In this document: positions 44,957 to 56,015 of the stretch, piece after piece
Layout of the letters: every line of letters begins with the position of its first letter
Numbering within the stretch: position 1 is the stretch's first letter
DNA from: Umbelopsis ramanniana AG
Taxonomy: Eukaryota > Mucoromycota > Umbelopsidomycetes > Umbelopsidales > Umbelopsidaceae
Direction of reading: 5' to 3'
Assembly (NCBI RefSeq): GCF_025399195.1
Contig: NW_026252098.1
Coordinates: forward strand, 358,963-422,962
DNA length: 64,000 bases
Notes under the pieces: model-generated
What the model was told of the DNA's origin: nothing
The model's input: only the letters and a program-made list of their open reading frames with translations
The model's database searches: none
Made by a program: the position numbers and the translations under genes

Positions 44957-45866
44957 TATAGATTTTATTTACTTGTAAGAAGAGAGTACTTCGTTGAACG
45001 CCGAAAATAGTGGAGGTTATTGCATTTTATATTTTTTTTAGCCAGGCAAGCTTTGTGACGGGGAAAACATTTGAACCAATCCGAATGGGCGGAGTTCAGC
45101 TGTCAAAAACAGAATTCTCACGATGGAACACAACATGCTGGCCCATTCCGTTGCTTTCAGTCCCAGTTTTCTTTGAACCTGACACAAACCTCTTTCTTAT
45201 CGAGACATCTCGTCATGTTCTTCATGGTGATATAAGTACATTCAAGTGTTTATAACAGCACTCACTTTTGGCGTGCCCTGAATTTCATGCCAGCACATTT
45301 ATACCGCGCTGCTTACAATTTGTGTTCGCCGCTGGAGGATCTTCTTTCAAATTGCCATCCAGCCAGCCACCGCCCAGAAAATAAAAGTGGATGTGAACCG
45401 TTTTCTAAACGCTTTGCTCCACATGGCTAGCGCTGCCAACCATAAGACACGGTGACCATCAGCAGTCACTTACCATGCAATCTTCCTTTTCGCTCTGGAC
45501 CCTATGACTTGAGGGCCCATAAAAGCTGTATGCGACGTGCCGTTTTCTATGTTGTCCCCATCATGGTTCTCTCTCTTTTCCCTCTAACTACCATCATCCG
45601 CTTCTTTAATAACATTTGATCGTCCCTGGCAGCGTAGCACGAAGTCTAGATCTCCTTCTGACTCCAAGATCTAACGCAAATGGGGAAATACGGTTCAAAT
45701 AGCGAGAAATCCAAATACAGATACGATAAAGTTTAGAGGCTTGATTGGAAATTACCAACTCTTTTATTTTATAATATTATTCAATGCTAAGTGAAGATCG
45801 TTTTTTGGGTTTGTACACGGTTATTGTTCTTTACTTCCCTGGTGGCTTCCGAGACGAAGAGAGCAC
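44957..45866. other. Intergenic between PUT2 and RPL31
   Basis: About 0.9 kb with the PUT2 upstream region and RPL31 3' flank. The longest frame (45010-45255, 81 codons) has no recognisable domain. No repeats seen. Confidence 0.6.
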
Positions 45867-46512
45867 TTATTCGTCATCAACAACGTTGGTTTCCAGACCT
45901 AGATCATGAGCAAGGTCTTAGTCTCAAGTTTGAGTGCGCGTCACAGATAGGAATGGGTTCAATTTTCAAATGAAAAAAGAAACCGCAATTCCAACCTCGG
46001 GCGGGTAAAGGCAGCTGGAAGTCAGCGACGGAACAAGTGTACATGTAAATGTGTGCTACGGAAACAGAGTTCCGACAGCAACACAAGAACATATATCACA
46101 TTGTACCTGGTGCTTTCTACACAGCGAGCCTGTAGGATAGTACAGCAAAAAATGACAGAAATTTGGCCTTACCTTTGAATGATGCGACAGGGACATAGGA
46201 CACGTGGGAGTAAAGCTTTTCCTTGGCGTCCTCATCGTCATTTCTACGTCTTGAGATTCGAACACGGATGCGGAATGGTACATTCTTGATTCCGTGGGAC
46301 CAGATAGCCTTGTTCACATTGACGTCAAGACGAACATCTTTGGTTCCCATCTGCTTGCTAGCGAATTCTCTGATGGACTTGATGGCACGAGGAGCTCTCT
46401 TCTTGAAGCCCATTCCATGGACGCGCTTGTGCAGATGAATGGTATATTCTCTTGTAACAACATCAGCAAGAGTAGAACGCTTGTTTTGCTTGGTAGTGCT
46501 GCTTCTGGCCAT
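45867..46512 (-). CDS. RPL31: 60S ribosomal protein L31
   Basis: Ribosomal protein eL31, 123 residues. Exon 1 is 46173-46512 and exon 2 is 45867-45898, separated by a 274-base intron, the longest I resolved in this window. Exon 1 covers [48 protein letters not shown] and [13 protein letters not shown]. The protein would end wrongly after VASFKG without the tiny last exon, which gives LETNVVDDE, the typical eL31 end. That match fixes the distant acceptor, against three nearer AG sites that give unrelated tails. The leader carries a GATA/GATG repeat five bases before the ATG. Long introns in ribosomal protein genes are common in fungi. Confidence 0.95.
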
Positions 46513-46516
46513 TATA

Positions 46517-46540
46517 GATAGATAGATGGATGGATGGATG
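46517..46540. repeat. GATA/GATG tetranucleotide repeat in the RPL31 leader
   Basis: Two GATA and four GATG units in a row, directly upstream of the RPL31 start codon. On the mRNA strand this is CATC/TATC-rich, a pyrimidine-biased leader. Confidence 0.9.
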
Positions 46541-46728
46541 GGTAGAAAGTCTAAAGAGGGAATGGATGGATGTTTTGGCAACGTTAAATTTGGCAGCTAT
46601 TCAAAAAGGCAGGGAAATTTTCAGCAGTTTAGCAGTCCCATGCTCAGTTTCAGCTCAGTTTCCAGCACACCTGCCCAGGGACCAACGCAAAAATGTAACA
46701 GTTGCTTTGTTATTACAACAAAATAAGT

Positions 46729-48879
46729 CTACTCATTATCCATTTCTAAATCCGCTAATCTACGTCCTAGAACATCTTTCAGCTCGTAAACCATTTTCTG
46801 TGAATCAGCTTTGTCTTCCTTTGCCCTAGCATCCACTTCTCTTTGTTCTTTAGCCTGAGCGATCCTTTGGGCTCGACTGAGTTTGCTCCGAGCTTTCTCG
46901 GTGTTGACCAATTCCGCTACTGTTTCGAACACTTGCGCTCGAGAAGCGTGAGGTAGATCAAACTGCTCTTCAGACCCTATGACGGGGCCACCAAGCTTGC
47001 CTTCATCAGTCTTCCTTTCCAGTATCTCTAATTCTTTCAAAGGTCTTTCATCGGTTTTCTCTGCTGCTTCACTTTGGGTATCTATTGGCTGTAACATCAG
47101 TCGCAGCGCTTCCTGTCCTTGCTGCCACTCTTTCATCATCAATTCGAAATCTTGTGACATGGACATAAATTGTTGAGTGAGTTGAGCATTACGATCACCA
47201 CTATCATCTATCGAAAATAGAACACTCAGTACGATGTGACCTGCGGAGCAATGTACCTTTCAGATAGTCTACAAACCTTTCTCAAACTTTTGTGCATCCT
47301 CGTGGCAAAGATACATCTTCGCTTGCAGCGTCCGAAGTTGCTGTTGCAAACTGGACAATCTCTGGATGAAGACATCGGCGTCCCCTTGCTGCTTAGTCAC
47401 CTTGCTTGTCTGATTAGTTTCCTCTGAATCACCCGAATCTGTCATTTCAAAAATTACATTTTAGCTATACAGCCTTTGTAAACCACGGACTGCATTTATC
47501 GTCGTTGGATGACCAACCCATGCATGCAATATCACTGCGATACTTACAAAGCATGTCATTCAGAATGTCCGTGCTCTCCAAAGCTATGTTCTCAACTTCC
47601 TGTGCTAAATGACTGATCTCTTTCTGGACTTGAATCCATTCTTGGCGATACACGCTATCTGAGGGTGATTTGCCCATATTGAGGATTCGAAGGGCGAGTA
47701 TTTGTATCAAAAATTCTCGACGTCGAATATGCATAGCCAAACATGTCTGCTTGAGAAACTCCAGGGAGAGTTTGCTTGCATCTTCCACTTGCATCATTGA
47801 TATCTCTGGCCCTGACTGTGAACTTGGATCCAACTGAGGATGAGCGTTGTATAGGTCATAAAGATGTAACATGGTAGATGTGTCCACGATTGGCGCCACA
47901 TTCGCAATACTACAATTAAATTTGAAGATGGCTCGGTTCAATAATATGTACAATTTCTTTCTTGCTTCTTGACAACGCCGGTGCTTTGAATTTTGCTCAA
48001 TTCGGCTGATGGGTGCGAGAGGTGTGGTGATTCGATAGCCGCGAGAGACAAGCTCAATTTCTTGTATCATATTCAGAACTCTATTTATCCGAGAATCCAG
48101 CACGCGACATTGCTTGATCAGATGTGATAGGCTTTTGAGCGTTATGGCATGACATTGCCGAAGTGATTGTCTCTTCTACAAAGTCAGGTACCGGTGAAAA
48201 TGTCAGGTGCTGATACATCATTGCCAAACGTCACCCCATTGTATGCTGTGATCCTTACCATATTTCTATAAATCATAAATGTGGCAGCTGCTGACAGAGA
48301 TGAGGTAATTGTTGTGTGCAGAGTTCGACGCATGTTGGGTAAGTGGTTTGCAAATGTTCGATTCGCTCCTACCATGACCAAGACACCGAATCCGTAGGCT
48401 GCAGCGTTCCAGCGCTCGACATGCTCGGACATACTGGATGTGGAAGGCTCATTCATTCTTATAACCGACTTGGATCTCACAGATACATTGTCGTTGAGTA
48501 GAGATGATGTGACAATAAGGTACTTAAATTCTTCGGTGAAGGCTATTTCTGCTGCTCTCGGTAACCGGGTTGATATAAAATCCTAGAAGCCATATGTTAC
48601 ACTTTTATGTTATATGTGTATTCAATTATCCAATGTGGCTTGCTTACCTTGATCAGCGAGTGACTATCCCAATAGTCATTTGCTAATGTGCGAATCTTGT
48701 CATACATGGTGGTAGGAGTGCCTGTTGATACCGAGGCTACCATGTCTTCAGAGACATCTATCTCTATAAGACACAACTTGCTGGTCACATAAACAGTACT
48801 CAAGAGGTATTTCTCAACGTTTATTACCTTGTAGATACTCGGCGAAGGGAGAATCTTCATATACTACGAAGTCGTGCAT
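46729..48879 (-). CDS. Vezatin-domain (myosin-binding) protein
   Basis: Protein of 586 residues with the fungal vezatin / myosin-binding motif. Exons 48828-48879, 48648-48763, 48259-48582, 47548-48175, 47277-47438 and 46729-47207. The N-terminal MHDFVVYEDSPFAEYLQ is typical of this family's start. Two hydrophobic segments follow near residues 125-165 (AAAYGFGVLVMVGAN, SSLSAAATFMIY). The conserved core is VLDSRINRVLNMIQEIELVSRG with YRITTPLAPISRIEQ. The C-terminal half is coiled-coil-like (QRLSSLQQQLRTLQAK, then long charged helices). Related fungal proteins include the peroxisomal myosin V receptor Inp2, so a role in organelle inheritance is plausible but unproven. The start is supported by fit of the first 17 codons to the family and by phase. 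Confidence 0.85.
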
Positions 48880-49546
48880 GCAATTCGAAGTAAGTCAGTC
48901 AGTGTCACAAGAATAATGAAAACGGGGACGTTTTGACCTTGATCGGAGTTTCGATAATGCCAATTGGTGTGAAGACAGGAGGCTACAAAGAAACAGAACA
49001 TAGTCATACTATCGCGTTTTAGTAGATGTACAATGTTATAGCCATAAATTAAGCGATTAGATTGTCATATGTAGTATACAGTTTCAGAACATATGTGTCC
49101 AAAGCACAAACTACGACTTTGTTATATTCCACATGGATACTTCAACGCCTGCTGCCATGTGTTACTCCTGCGAGAAGTGCTTCCGATTTCCGTCTCTGCT
49201 AGCAAGACCGTGTAATGTTGCATGGTATCCACTCGTTAATGGATATACCTCGTGGACCATAGCCATCCAGAGCTTTTTTGTCCTCATTACTGGGATTACA
49301 TTCATGTTGGTTTCCACGTGAAGCAAAATAAGCACTACAGTTAGGTGATGTGATTTTATTCCGAATATTATAAAATAATAAAAAAACTCGTAGTACTCTG
49401 TGAATCTATTTTTATTACTGGTGGATCATGTTCGGACGAACCTCCGGAGGTGCCTGTCAATCAACCGGTTCTAAGAGTAAAAATCAGAAGTCACGCACAC
49501 ACGTTATCTATCTCGCTTTCCGATCTTGTTGATCCTAACGTCTAGC
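48880..49546. other. Divergent promoter region, vezatin and AIG2 genes
   Basis: About 670 bases. One exon-like minus-strand piece (48940-48985, would read PPVFTPIGIIETPIK) is not required by either gene and has no joined start. Nothing else recognised. Confidence 0.5.
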
Positions 49547-50261
49547 ATGTCGGCATTCTTTTACGGGACTTTGCAATCCGAAACTGTCCTTTTACGTGGT
49601 ATGTACTATGATGTTTAAATAGCTTTCCATTGATTGAATTGGCTGTTCTAAAGCTCTTTCCAGTGTTATGTGGGGCGGACGTTCCCAACGAAACATTGGC
49701 TTCGAAGCTATCGACCCTCAAGCTTCGGCCAGCTGTTCTCAAGGTATGAATATCTAGTTGGCGCAATATGGATATATGTGCAACTCATTGCTAGCATTCA
49801 GTATGACGATACTGATGCATTTTTACGATAACGTAGGGCTATAGACGCCATGCACTAAAAGGCTTGGATTATCCTGGGGTGGTCAAGTCCGTGAGTGCCG
49901 AAAGTTCCGTTCTTGGATTACTGTGCGAAGGTCTTAATCGTCACGATATATTGAGATTGGATGCATTCGAAGGCGATGTGAGTTTGTTTACAATTAGATT
50001 AAGATGTTTTTGTTATCAACCTATACATTGACCATTTTTTGGGGGTAGGAATACGATCGTGTTACTGTTACCGTGTCTACAATTGGAACAACAGAGTATC
50101 CAGCAATTGAGACCAATATACCAACACAACTGTACCTATGGACGGCCGGTACCGAACACTTAGAAGATAGAGAATGGGAATTAGAAAAGTTTATTCAAGG
50201 TGCCCAAGTCGAATGGATGTCAGATCGATGTGAATTCAAAATGGTAGATCAATTGGTATGA
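49547..50261 (+). CDS. AIG2/GGACT-type gamma-glutamylcyclotransferase
   Basis: Small cytosolic protein of 161 residues with the gamma-glutamylcyclotransferase fold. Exons 49547-49598, 49664-49743, 49837-49977 and 50049-50261. The substrate-binding loop is YGTL at residues 6-9. The catalytic acidic residue fits the Glu in RLDAFEGDEYDR, the motif found in AIG2-like proteins. RPAVLKGYRRHALKGLDYPGV is also typical. These enzymes release 5-oxoproline from gamma-glutamyl amines or peptides; the actual substrate here is unknown. It starts 667 bases from the vezatin gene on the other strand and its 3' end is 76 bases from that of gluconokinase. Confidence 0.87.
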
Positions 50262-50337
50262 GCGTCTAAATTTCGATCTTTAGCACCATTGGACATTGTT
50301 TATTTCTATCTATCTATGAATAGCCGACTATTCTGCT

Positions 50338-51054
50338 TCATTCTATGTATAAAATATGTCGCTCTTTTGCTTCGTTTACAACCTTTTTTGCGATGGCGTC
50401 TGTGGGCGGGTCGATAGGAGCAACAATTACATTTTCCGTGCGCTGGTCTGGCTCTTCCAAAGTATTTAATTGAGAATTCAGCATTCCCGCCAACATGAAA
50501 TGATTGTGTCGTGCGGCCATGCGGGCTTGCAAAAGTTCGGGAGATCCCTTAAGATACACAAATGTGACTGACACCTTCGTTGCATTGACTTTGGACAACA
50601 GCTCTCTGTAGGATCTTCGCAAAGAAGAGCACGTTACCATTACAGCTCTTTTTGGTGACTTTTCATCAACATCTGGGTTATCATAGAGCGCTTCTGCTCG
50701 CTCGGAGAAGGCATCCCGGATAATATTTAACCATGGCCATCTATCATCATCCACCAAAGGAATACCTAAAGAACGATAGTCACTGGCGAGTTAGTTACAG
50801 TAACGCATCCGTTGATCGCATGAACCCTCTTTTCTCGACAGAAGATCTTCAACGTCTTTGCCAACTGTCATCCCTCGCCTGTCCTTACCTTTTGACATTT
50901 TGTCAATGTTAGCCTTGGGATGCAATTCATCGCCCTCAAGGACTTCGCATCCGAGAATCTTTTGACATGCGGCAGCAACGCTAGACTTTCCGCAGCCTGA
51001 AGTTCCCATAAATATAAATACTGGTACCGGTGGTTTGTGATAGTTGGCAGTCAT
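50338..51054 (-). CDS. Gluconokinase
   Basis: GntK/IdnK-type kinase phosphorylating D-gluconate to 6-phosphogluconate, feeding the pentose phosphate pathway; 197 residues, cytosol. Exons 50889-51054 and 50338-50765. The P-loop GTSGCGKS is at residues 17-24. GDELHPKANIDKMSKGIPLVDDDRWPWL is the substrate-binding signature and is restored across the 123-base intron. VTCSSLRRSYRELL and VTFVYLKGSPELLQARM match the lid and core. The final residues ERHILYIE are slightly unusual but in frame. It is divergent from PMT2 (428 bases between starts). Confidence 0.95.
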
Positions 51055-51482
51055 TGTGAAGAAGGTAAAGAGGCTATCGGATCCATATTCCTGTTGGGGA
51101 GAAACTTGTTTGCTGAGATCAAAATGACATGTCCATAAAGTTTGACTTGTTGTCCGGTAACTGACTGCAAGCGGGGTAAGGTGAGTTTTCCGCCAAATTT
51201 CACTATCTCCGTAAATGCGTGGACATTGGGGTAATATATTGTCTCCAAAGAAAACGCTAATACCAGCATACTTTCTATCATAAATTTATTGATGATGCAG
51301 GAAAAAAGCAGGCACAAGGGGTTAAGCAAATTACTACTGCCAATTGCTCACTATGGCGCGCCGATGAAATACGGAACATCAGGTAAGGGGCGACAGGGAT
51401 GGGCTGCTGCCTTAAGTATGGTCATATTGGAACACGTACATCTTTTTCGTCTTTTCTAGATTTCATTATTGTTCACTGACAA
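51055..51482. promoter_or_regulatory. Shared divergent promoter, gluconokinase and PMT2
   Basis: 428 bases between the two start codons. A palindromic GGCGCGCC sits at 51356-51363. No clear TATA box in either direction. Function as a bidirectional promoter is inferred from layout. Confidence 0.5.
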
Positions 51483-54442
51483 ATGGCAGTATTGGAATTT
51501 CTTCGTCAACGCCACGTCCAAGGCTTGAAGGTGGCCCAAACGCGAGAGCTGGTCGATAAAATGTCTCGTGACAACGAAGAACCCAAACAGTCCGACGACG
51601 TGAACGAAAAGCTCCAGCCAACTCACGCCGTTAACCTTGCCACCCTGGCGCAAGCAGGCACATATATGCCCTTTCAAAGATTCTACGACCTTTCTGCCAC
51701 ACTATTGATCACAGCCCTATCAGCAGTCGTACGCATGTATCGCATTGATTATCCACCACAAGTTGTGTAAGTAACGTTGCTTTCATGCAGCAACAGACAA
51801 AAATCTGCGCTTCTTCCGCCAGACTTAATGTATTAAGATAGCTTTGACGAAACCCATTTTGGAAAGTTTGCTGCCAAGTATTTAAATGGTACATTCTTCT
51901 TCGACGTACATCCACCGGTGGGTATGACTGATCCGCACAACACCATATTTGAAATCATTCGTTGACAATTTGAATTCAAAGCTTGCCAAAATGATGATAG
52001 CTGGAGCTAGTCATGTAGCTGGATTTGATGGAGCTTTCGAGTTTACAAACATTGGAGAGTAGGTTATATAATTTATGGGGTTTGATATGGGCTACAACTG
52101 ACAATGTTCAATTAGTGAATACGAAGGAAAAGTGCCGCATGTTCCTATCCGGTTGTTCTGCGCAACTTTTGGTGTGCTGACTATACCCATAGCTTATTTG
52201 ACAATTCGTGCTGCTGGATTTTCGAAACTGGCCGGTCTTATGGCGGCTATCATTGTATGCTTTGGTAGGCTTGACTTTCTTTGTCATGGCGATAAAAACG
52301 TATCCTCACATTAGCACACTGCGTCTTACTGATCATCATCAATAGAAAATGGATTTGTCACAAATCATCGACTTATACTTCTTGATGCCCCTCTCCTGTT
52401 TTTCACGGCTTCCACCGCTCTTTGTTGGTTAAATTTCCAGAACCAAAACCATAGGTATTGCATCATCTGAAGATCATGTAGCTTTCTTATAGGCTTTATT
52501 GACGTGGTAATCAACAGGAAGCCATATGGTTTTTGGTGGTGGTTTTGGCAAATAGGTACTGGCGCTTCTCTCGGCGCTGTGGCTAGCATAAAATGGGTCG
52601 GTCTCTTTACCATCGCCACTATTGGTCTACAAGTCATTGAAGAGCTATGGTTAATGCTCTGTGATAGAACTGTAACACCCGTAAGTTGAGTGCTGTTTAC
52701 TCGCCTTTTTTCGTTTTATTCCTTGAGTTCTTACACACAGTTTCAGATGAAATTTCTAAAGGGGTTTGCTTCTCGAGCACTCTGCCTCATCGCTATTCCA
52801 ATCGCCCTATACCTTGCTTGCTTCTGGGTTCATTTCAATATCTTGCCTCGATCAGGCGATGGAGAGTTCATGATGAGTGCTGCTTTTCGGTACAGTTTGA
52901 AAGGAAGTGCCCTCAAAAGCTCGTATGCAGGTATGTGTAGTGCATACTGATTCCAAAAGTTTATAGTAAATGGGCTCTGCCCCGTAACATTTAATGTCAG
53001 ATGTTAGCTACGGTTCCAAACTCAACATTAGGCAAAACAGGGAAAGTGGTGGCTATCTGCATTCCCATCCATTATTCTATCCTGTTGGAAGTCTACGTAA
53101 GCTTCAATCATATTTTGTTTCCGGAGAGCCAATGCCTACATACGCTAATATATGTTATTACGTTTTCAGAACAACAAGTAACCGTATATGCGCACAACGA
53201 CTACCACAATGACTGGATAATGATCCCTGAGCATGGCACGGAAATACCGGATCCTGAAAAAATCACGGAGCCGCTAACATGGGTAAAACATGGAGATGTT
53301 GTACGGCTACTTCACCCTGTTACCAATACTTATCTGTACAGTAAAAACATCAAGGCTCCAGTAACGCAATCCGACTACCACTTTGAAGTTAGGTACGATT
53401 CATATATCAGCAGGCATGAGACTAGTTTAGAGGGAAAAAACTAACGAAATGCTACATTTTATAGTGCATTTGATGTTTTCAGTGATACCAACAATCTTTG
53501 GAGGGTGGAGATATTGCGTGGGTCCAGCGATGATGATCAATCTGGTGGGCGACTTCGGGCTCTCAGAACGTTCTTTCGCCTTATACATGTCAACATGGGC
53601 TGTGCCTTGTATACGCGGGATAAAAGGTTACCTGAATGGGCATCGCTTCAAAATGAAGTGACATGCATGAAGTACGCAAAGAAGGATGAAGACACGACAT
53701 TTTTTATTGAATCAAGCCAAGACATGCGATGTAAGTCATGTGTTTACATCCAACATTAGAAAGGATACGTTGGGTTATTTACCTCGAAAACATATTTTCA
53801 GTTACGGACCAAAATCCCGTAGTCGAGTATATGAAACCATCATTCTGGCAAAACTTTATTGCTTTGAATACAAAAATGTACAAGTCAAATGAGGCCCTGA
53901 CCGCAAGTCATAACTATGAGTCGCGCCCTGGTGATTGGCCCTTCTTACACCGCGGCATCAATTACTGGTCAAAAGACAGGAACCACATTTACCTCCTCGG
54001 AAATCCTATTGCTTACTGGGCATCTTCTATTGCAGCAGTAGCTTTCCTTTTAGCAAAGCTGGCCATCGCCTTCCGGGAGCAGAGAGGTGTAATGTGTACA
54101 AACCCGACCCTGATGGTATTTTATAGTAGACCGACCGTTTTCTTTACCACAGCTTGGCTTCTTCACTGGCTTCCTTTCTTCTCTATGAAGCGACAATTGT
54201 TTCTGCATCACTATATGCCATCACTGTATTTTGCCATATTGATATCCATCGTCGCTTTTGAATACTCTACCAAACATCTGTCGAACAAATATCGCTACAG
54301 CGTTGCAGCTGCTATTGCTATCGCCTATCTGTATGTATTCTGGCGTTTTAGCGCCATCACCTATGGCTTGGATTGGACAAACAATAGCTGTTATGAAAAT
54401 CGTCGTCTCAGGTCATCATGGGACTTCAACTGCGAGATGTAA
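51483..54442 (+). CDS. PMT2: Protein O-mannosyltransferase, PMT2-like
   Basis: ER membrane dolichyl-phosphate-mannose:protein mannosyltransferase, 755 residues. Eleven exons: 51483-51766, 51842-51917, 51982-52058, 52116-52264, 52346-52454, 52518-52680, 52747-52930, 53001-53096, 53170-53392, 53465-53730, 53802-54442. FDETHFGKF holds the essential acidic pair. [29 protein letters not shown] and the MIR entry [20 protein letters not shown] follow. The C-terminus ends [18 protein letters not shown], close to the STWDFDC end of PMT2 proteins, which is why I favour PMT2 over PMT1. PMT1 and PMT2 products form heterodimers in yeast. The intron at VV/FDE and the one inside F(D/E)N match those of PMT4 in place and phase, showing common origin. 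Confidence 0.9.
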
Positions 54443-54811
54443 GTACTGAAATTCTGGTTGAATTATGTCATTTAGAAATGTTGGGTAACCGAAGTTTTGT
54501 CCCAATGATGCTGCTTAGCTATCCATAATAGCCAAAATCGGCTGCAGGCCCACACCGATGGCTACCATGTTTGTCAACCGGGTATGTCAGAGAGGGTAAG
54601 ACTATCCAAGTATTCGGTCAAAGGAACGAATTTATTAATTCGACGGTTTTTGCTATCGATAAATTCAAATAAAACTGAGAGTGCTAAATATGTGATAATC
54701 AGTGTACTTGTGATTTGGGTAGTGACATGGTCATGTACAATGGTGTTTGGTTGAGATGTATTATAATGTTCAGAAAAAGAACCTGCAATACGAAATTATC
54801 ATGGAGGGCAC
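54443..54811. other. Convergent 3' region, PMT2 and TMX1-like
   Basis: 369 bases of facing 3' flanks. No additional feature recognised. Confidence 0.65.
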
Positions 54812-55726
54812 TTAGTCAACCTTGCGTGACTTTCGTGTTCTTGGAGAAGACGGTGTCTTGGCTCCGTCTGATCTGGAAGCATCTTCATCCTCTTCGGACC
54901 CCATGCCCTGGGAGGCGGCAACACCAAAGCTAACAATGATCAAAAGGATAGTTACCGCCAAGCCGGTGTAGACAGCCCACGGAGGAAAACTGCTGAGTTT
55001 CTTCATGAATATGCCGATATAGCCAACACCGGTTCCACTTTAATTTCGTTAGGTATGGTGATTGATATTTTGAAGGACGCAACAGAACACTTACACTATG
55101 CTAAAAGGTGAGAAATACCCATTCCACACTGGTATATTCTCCCATTGTTTGTCCTTCAAGAAAGCCACGATGTCCTGAACATTTAACTTTGTGTCAACCT
55201 GTCTAACTATTAACGTCAAAAACGATGACGGCGAGTGTAAGTTAGTAAGACGCTTCAAGCCGCCACGTGTTAAACAAATGGATGAGAGTCGTCTCAACGT
55301 TTTCTGCTTACCCTGATGATCCTTAATATGGAACAAAGTTGGCAGCCTTGTGACAAAGAACTTGCTAGCCAAACCAGGGCTGCTATCAACATCAACTTTG
55401 GCAAGCTTGACGGCCAAGTCGCCTGGAAGGGTTCTGGCAACAGCTTCATAACGGGGGCCAAATTGCTTGCAAGCACCACACCATGGGGCATAGCTACAGG
55501 TTGTATCATAGGAACGGTCTGAAGTGAGAATTCAAATCGATATAGCCATTAGACTCTTGCGCGGTCAAGGAAGAACTTACAATTCAACGAGCCATTCGTC
55601 CGAGGTGCCGACGATAGAATCAAAGTTTCCATCAGTCAATTGAATAATTTCTTGACCAGCATTCTTTTCGCAAAGCACAAATGCAGCGAGAGACAGCAGC
55701 AAAAGGCCGTAGGTAGTGAGCTTCAT
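54812..55726 (-). CDS. TMX1-like transmembrane thioredoxin (ER)
   Basis: Membrane-bound protein-disulfide oxidoreductase, 221 residues. Exons 55581-55726, 55312-55493, 55095-55206 and 54812-55037. The signal peptide is MKLTTYGLLLLSLAAFVLC. One thioredoxin domain follows, with active site WCGAC (Cys54, Cys57) and cis-proline region VTRLPTLFHI. A transmembrane helix (YTGLAVTILLIIVSFGVAA) comes near the C-terminus. The tail is acidic then basic and rich in Ser. This topology equals TMX1/EPS1-like ER thioredoxins. CGAC is less common than CGHC and is shared with TMX1-type SCPAC variants only in part; its redox potential is not predictable here. The intron falls within the codon just before YAPWC. 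Confidence 0.9.
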
Positions 55727-56015
55727 GTTCAACTTGTGTTAAAGCCAGACTTCCTCACAATGCCTTTTCAACAGACAAAAAAGATTTGTGACTGCAGAAT
55801 GGGTTGATTTTGTACCCTTTTTTTTGGGCTCGGGCATGAGATTGAGTGGTCATAATATCTTCTACCAACATCCATATTTTATATGAATTTCACTAGTTAC
55901 ATCTCGTTGCATGATGGCATATATTCATCCCAAATAATACACGTTTATAAAACTTTAAGAAATAGTAATAAGGAGCTACAATAGTTATATGTATACTGTA
56001 GATACGGTTAATGAA

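Noticed and set aside
48940-48985. Exon-like piece upstream of the vezatin gene
   Set aside because: The family's typical N-terminus is already given by the ATG at 48879, and no phase-correct join was found.
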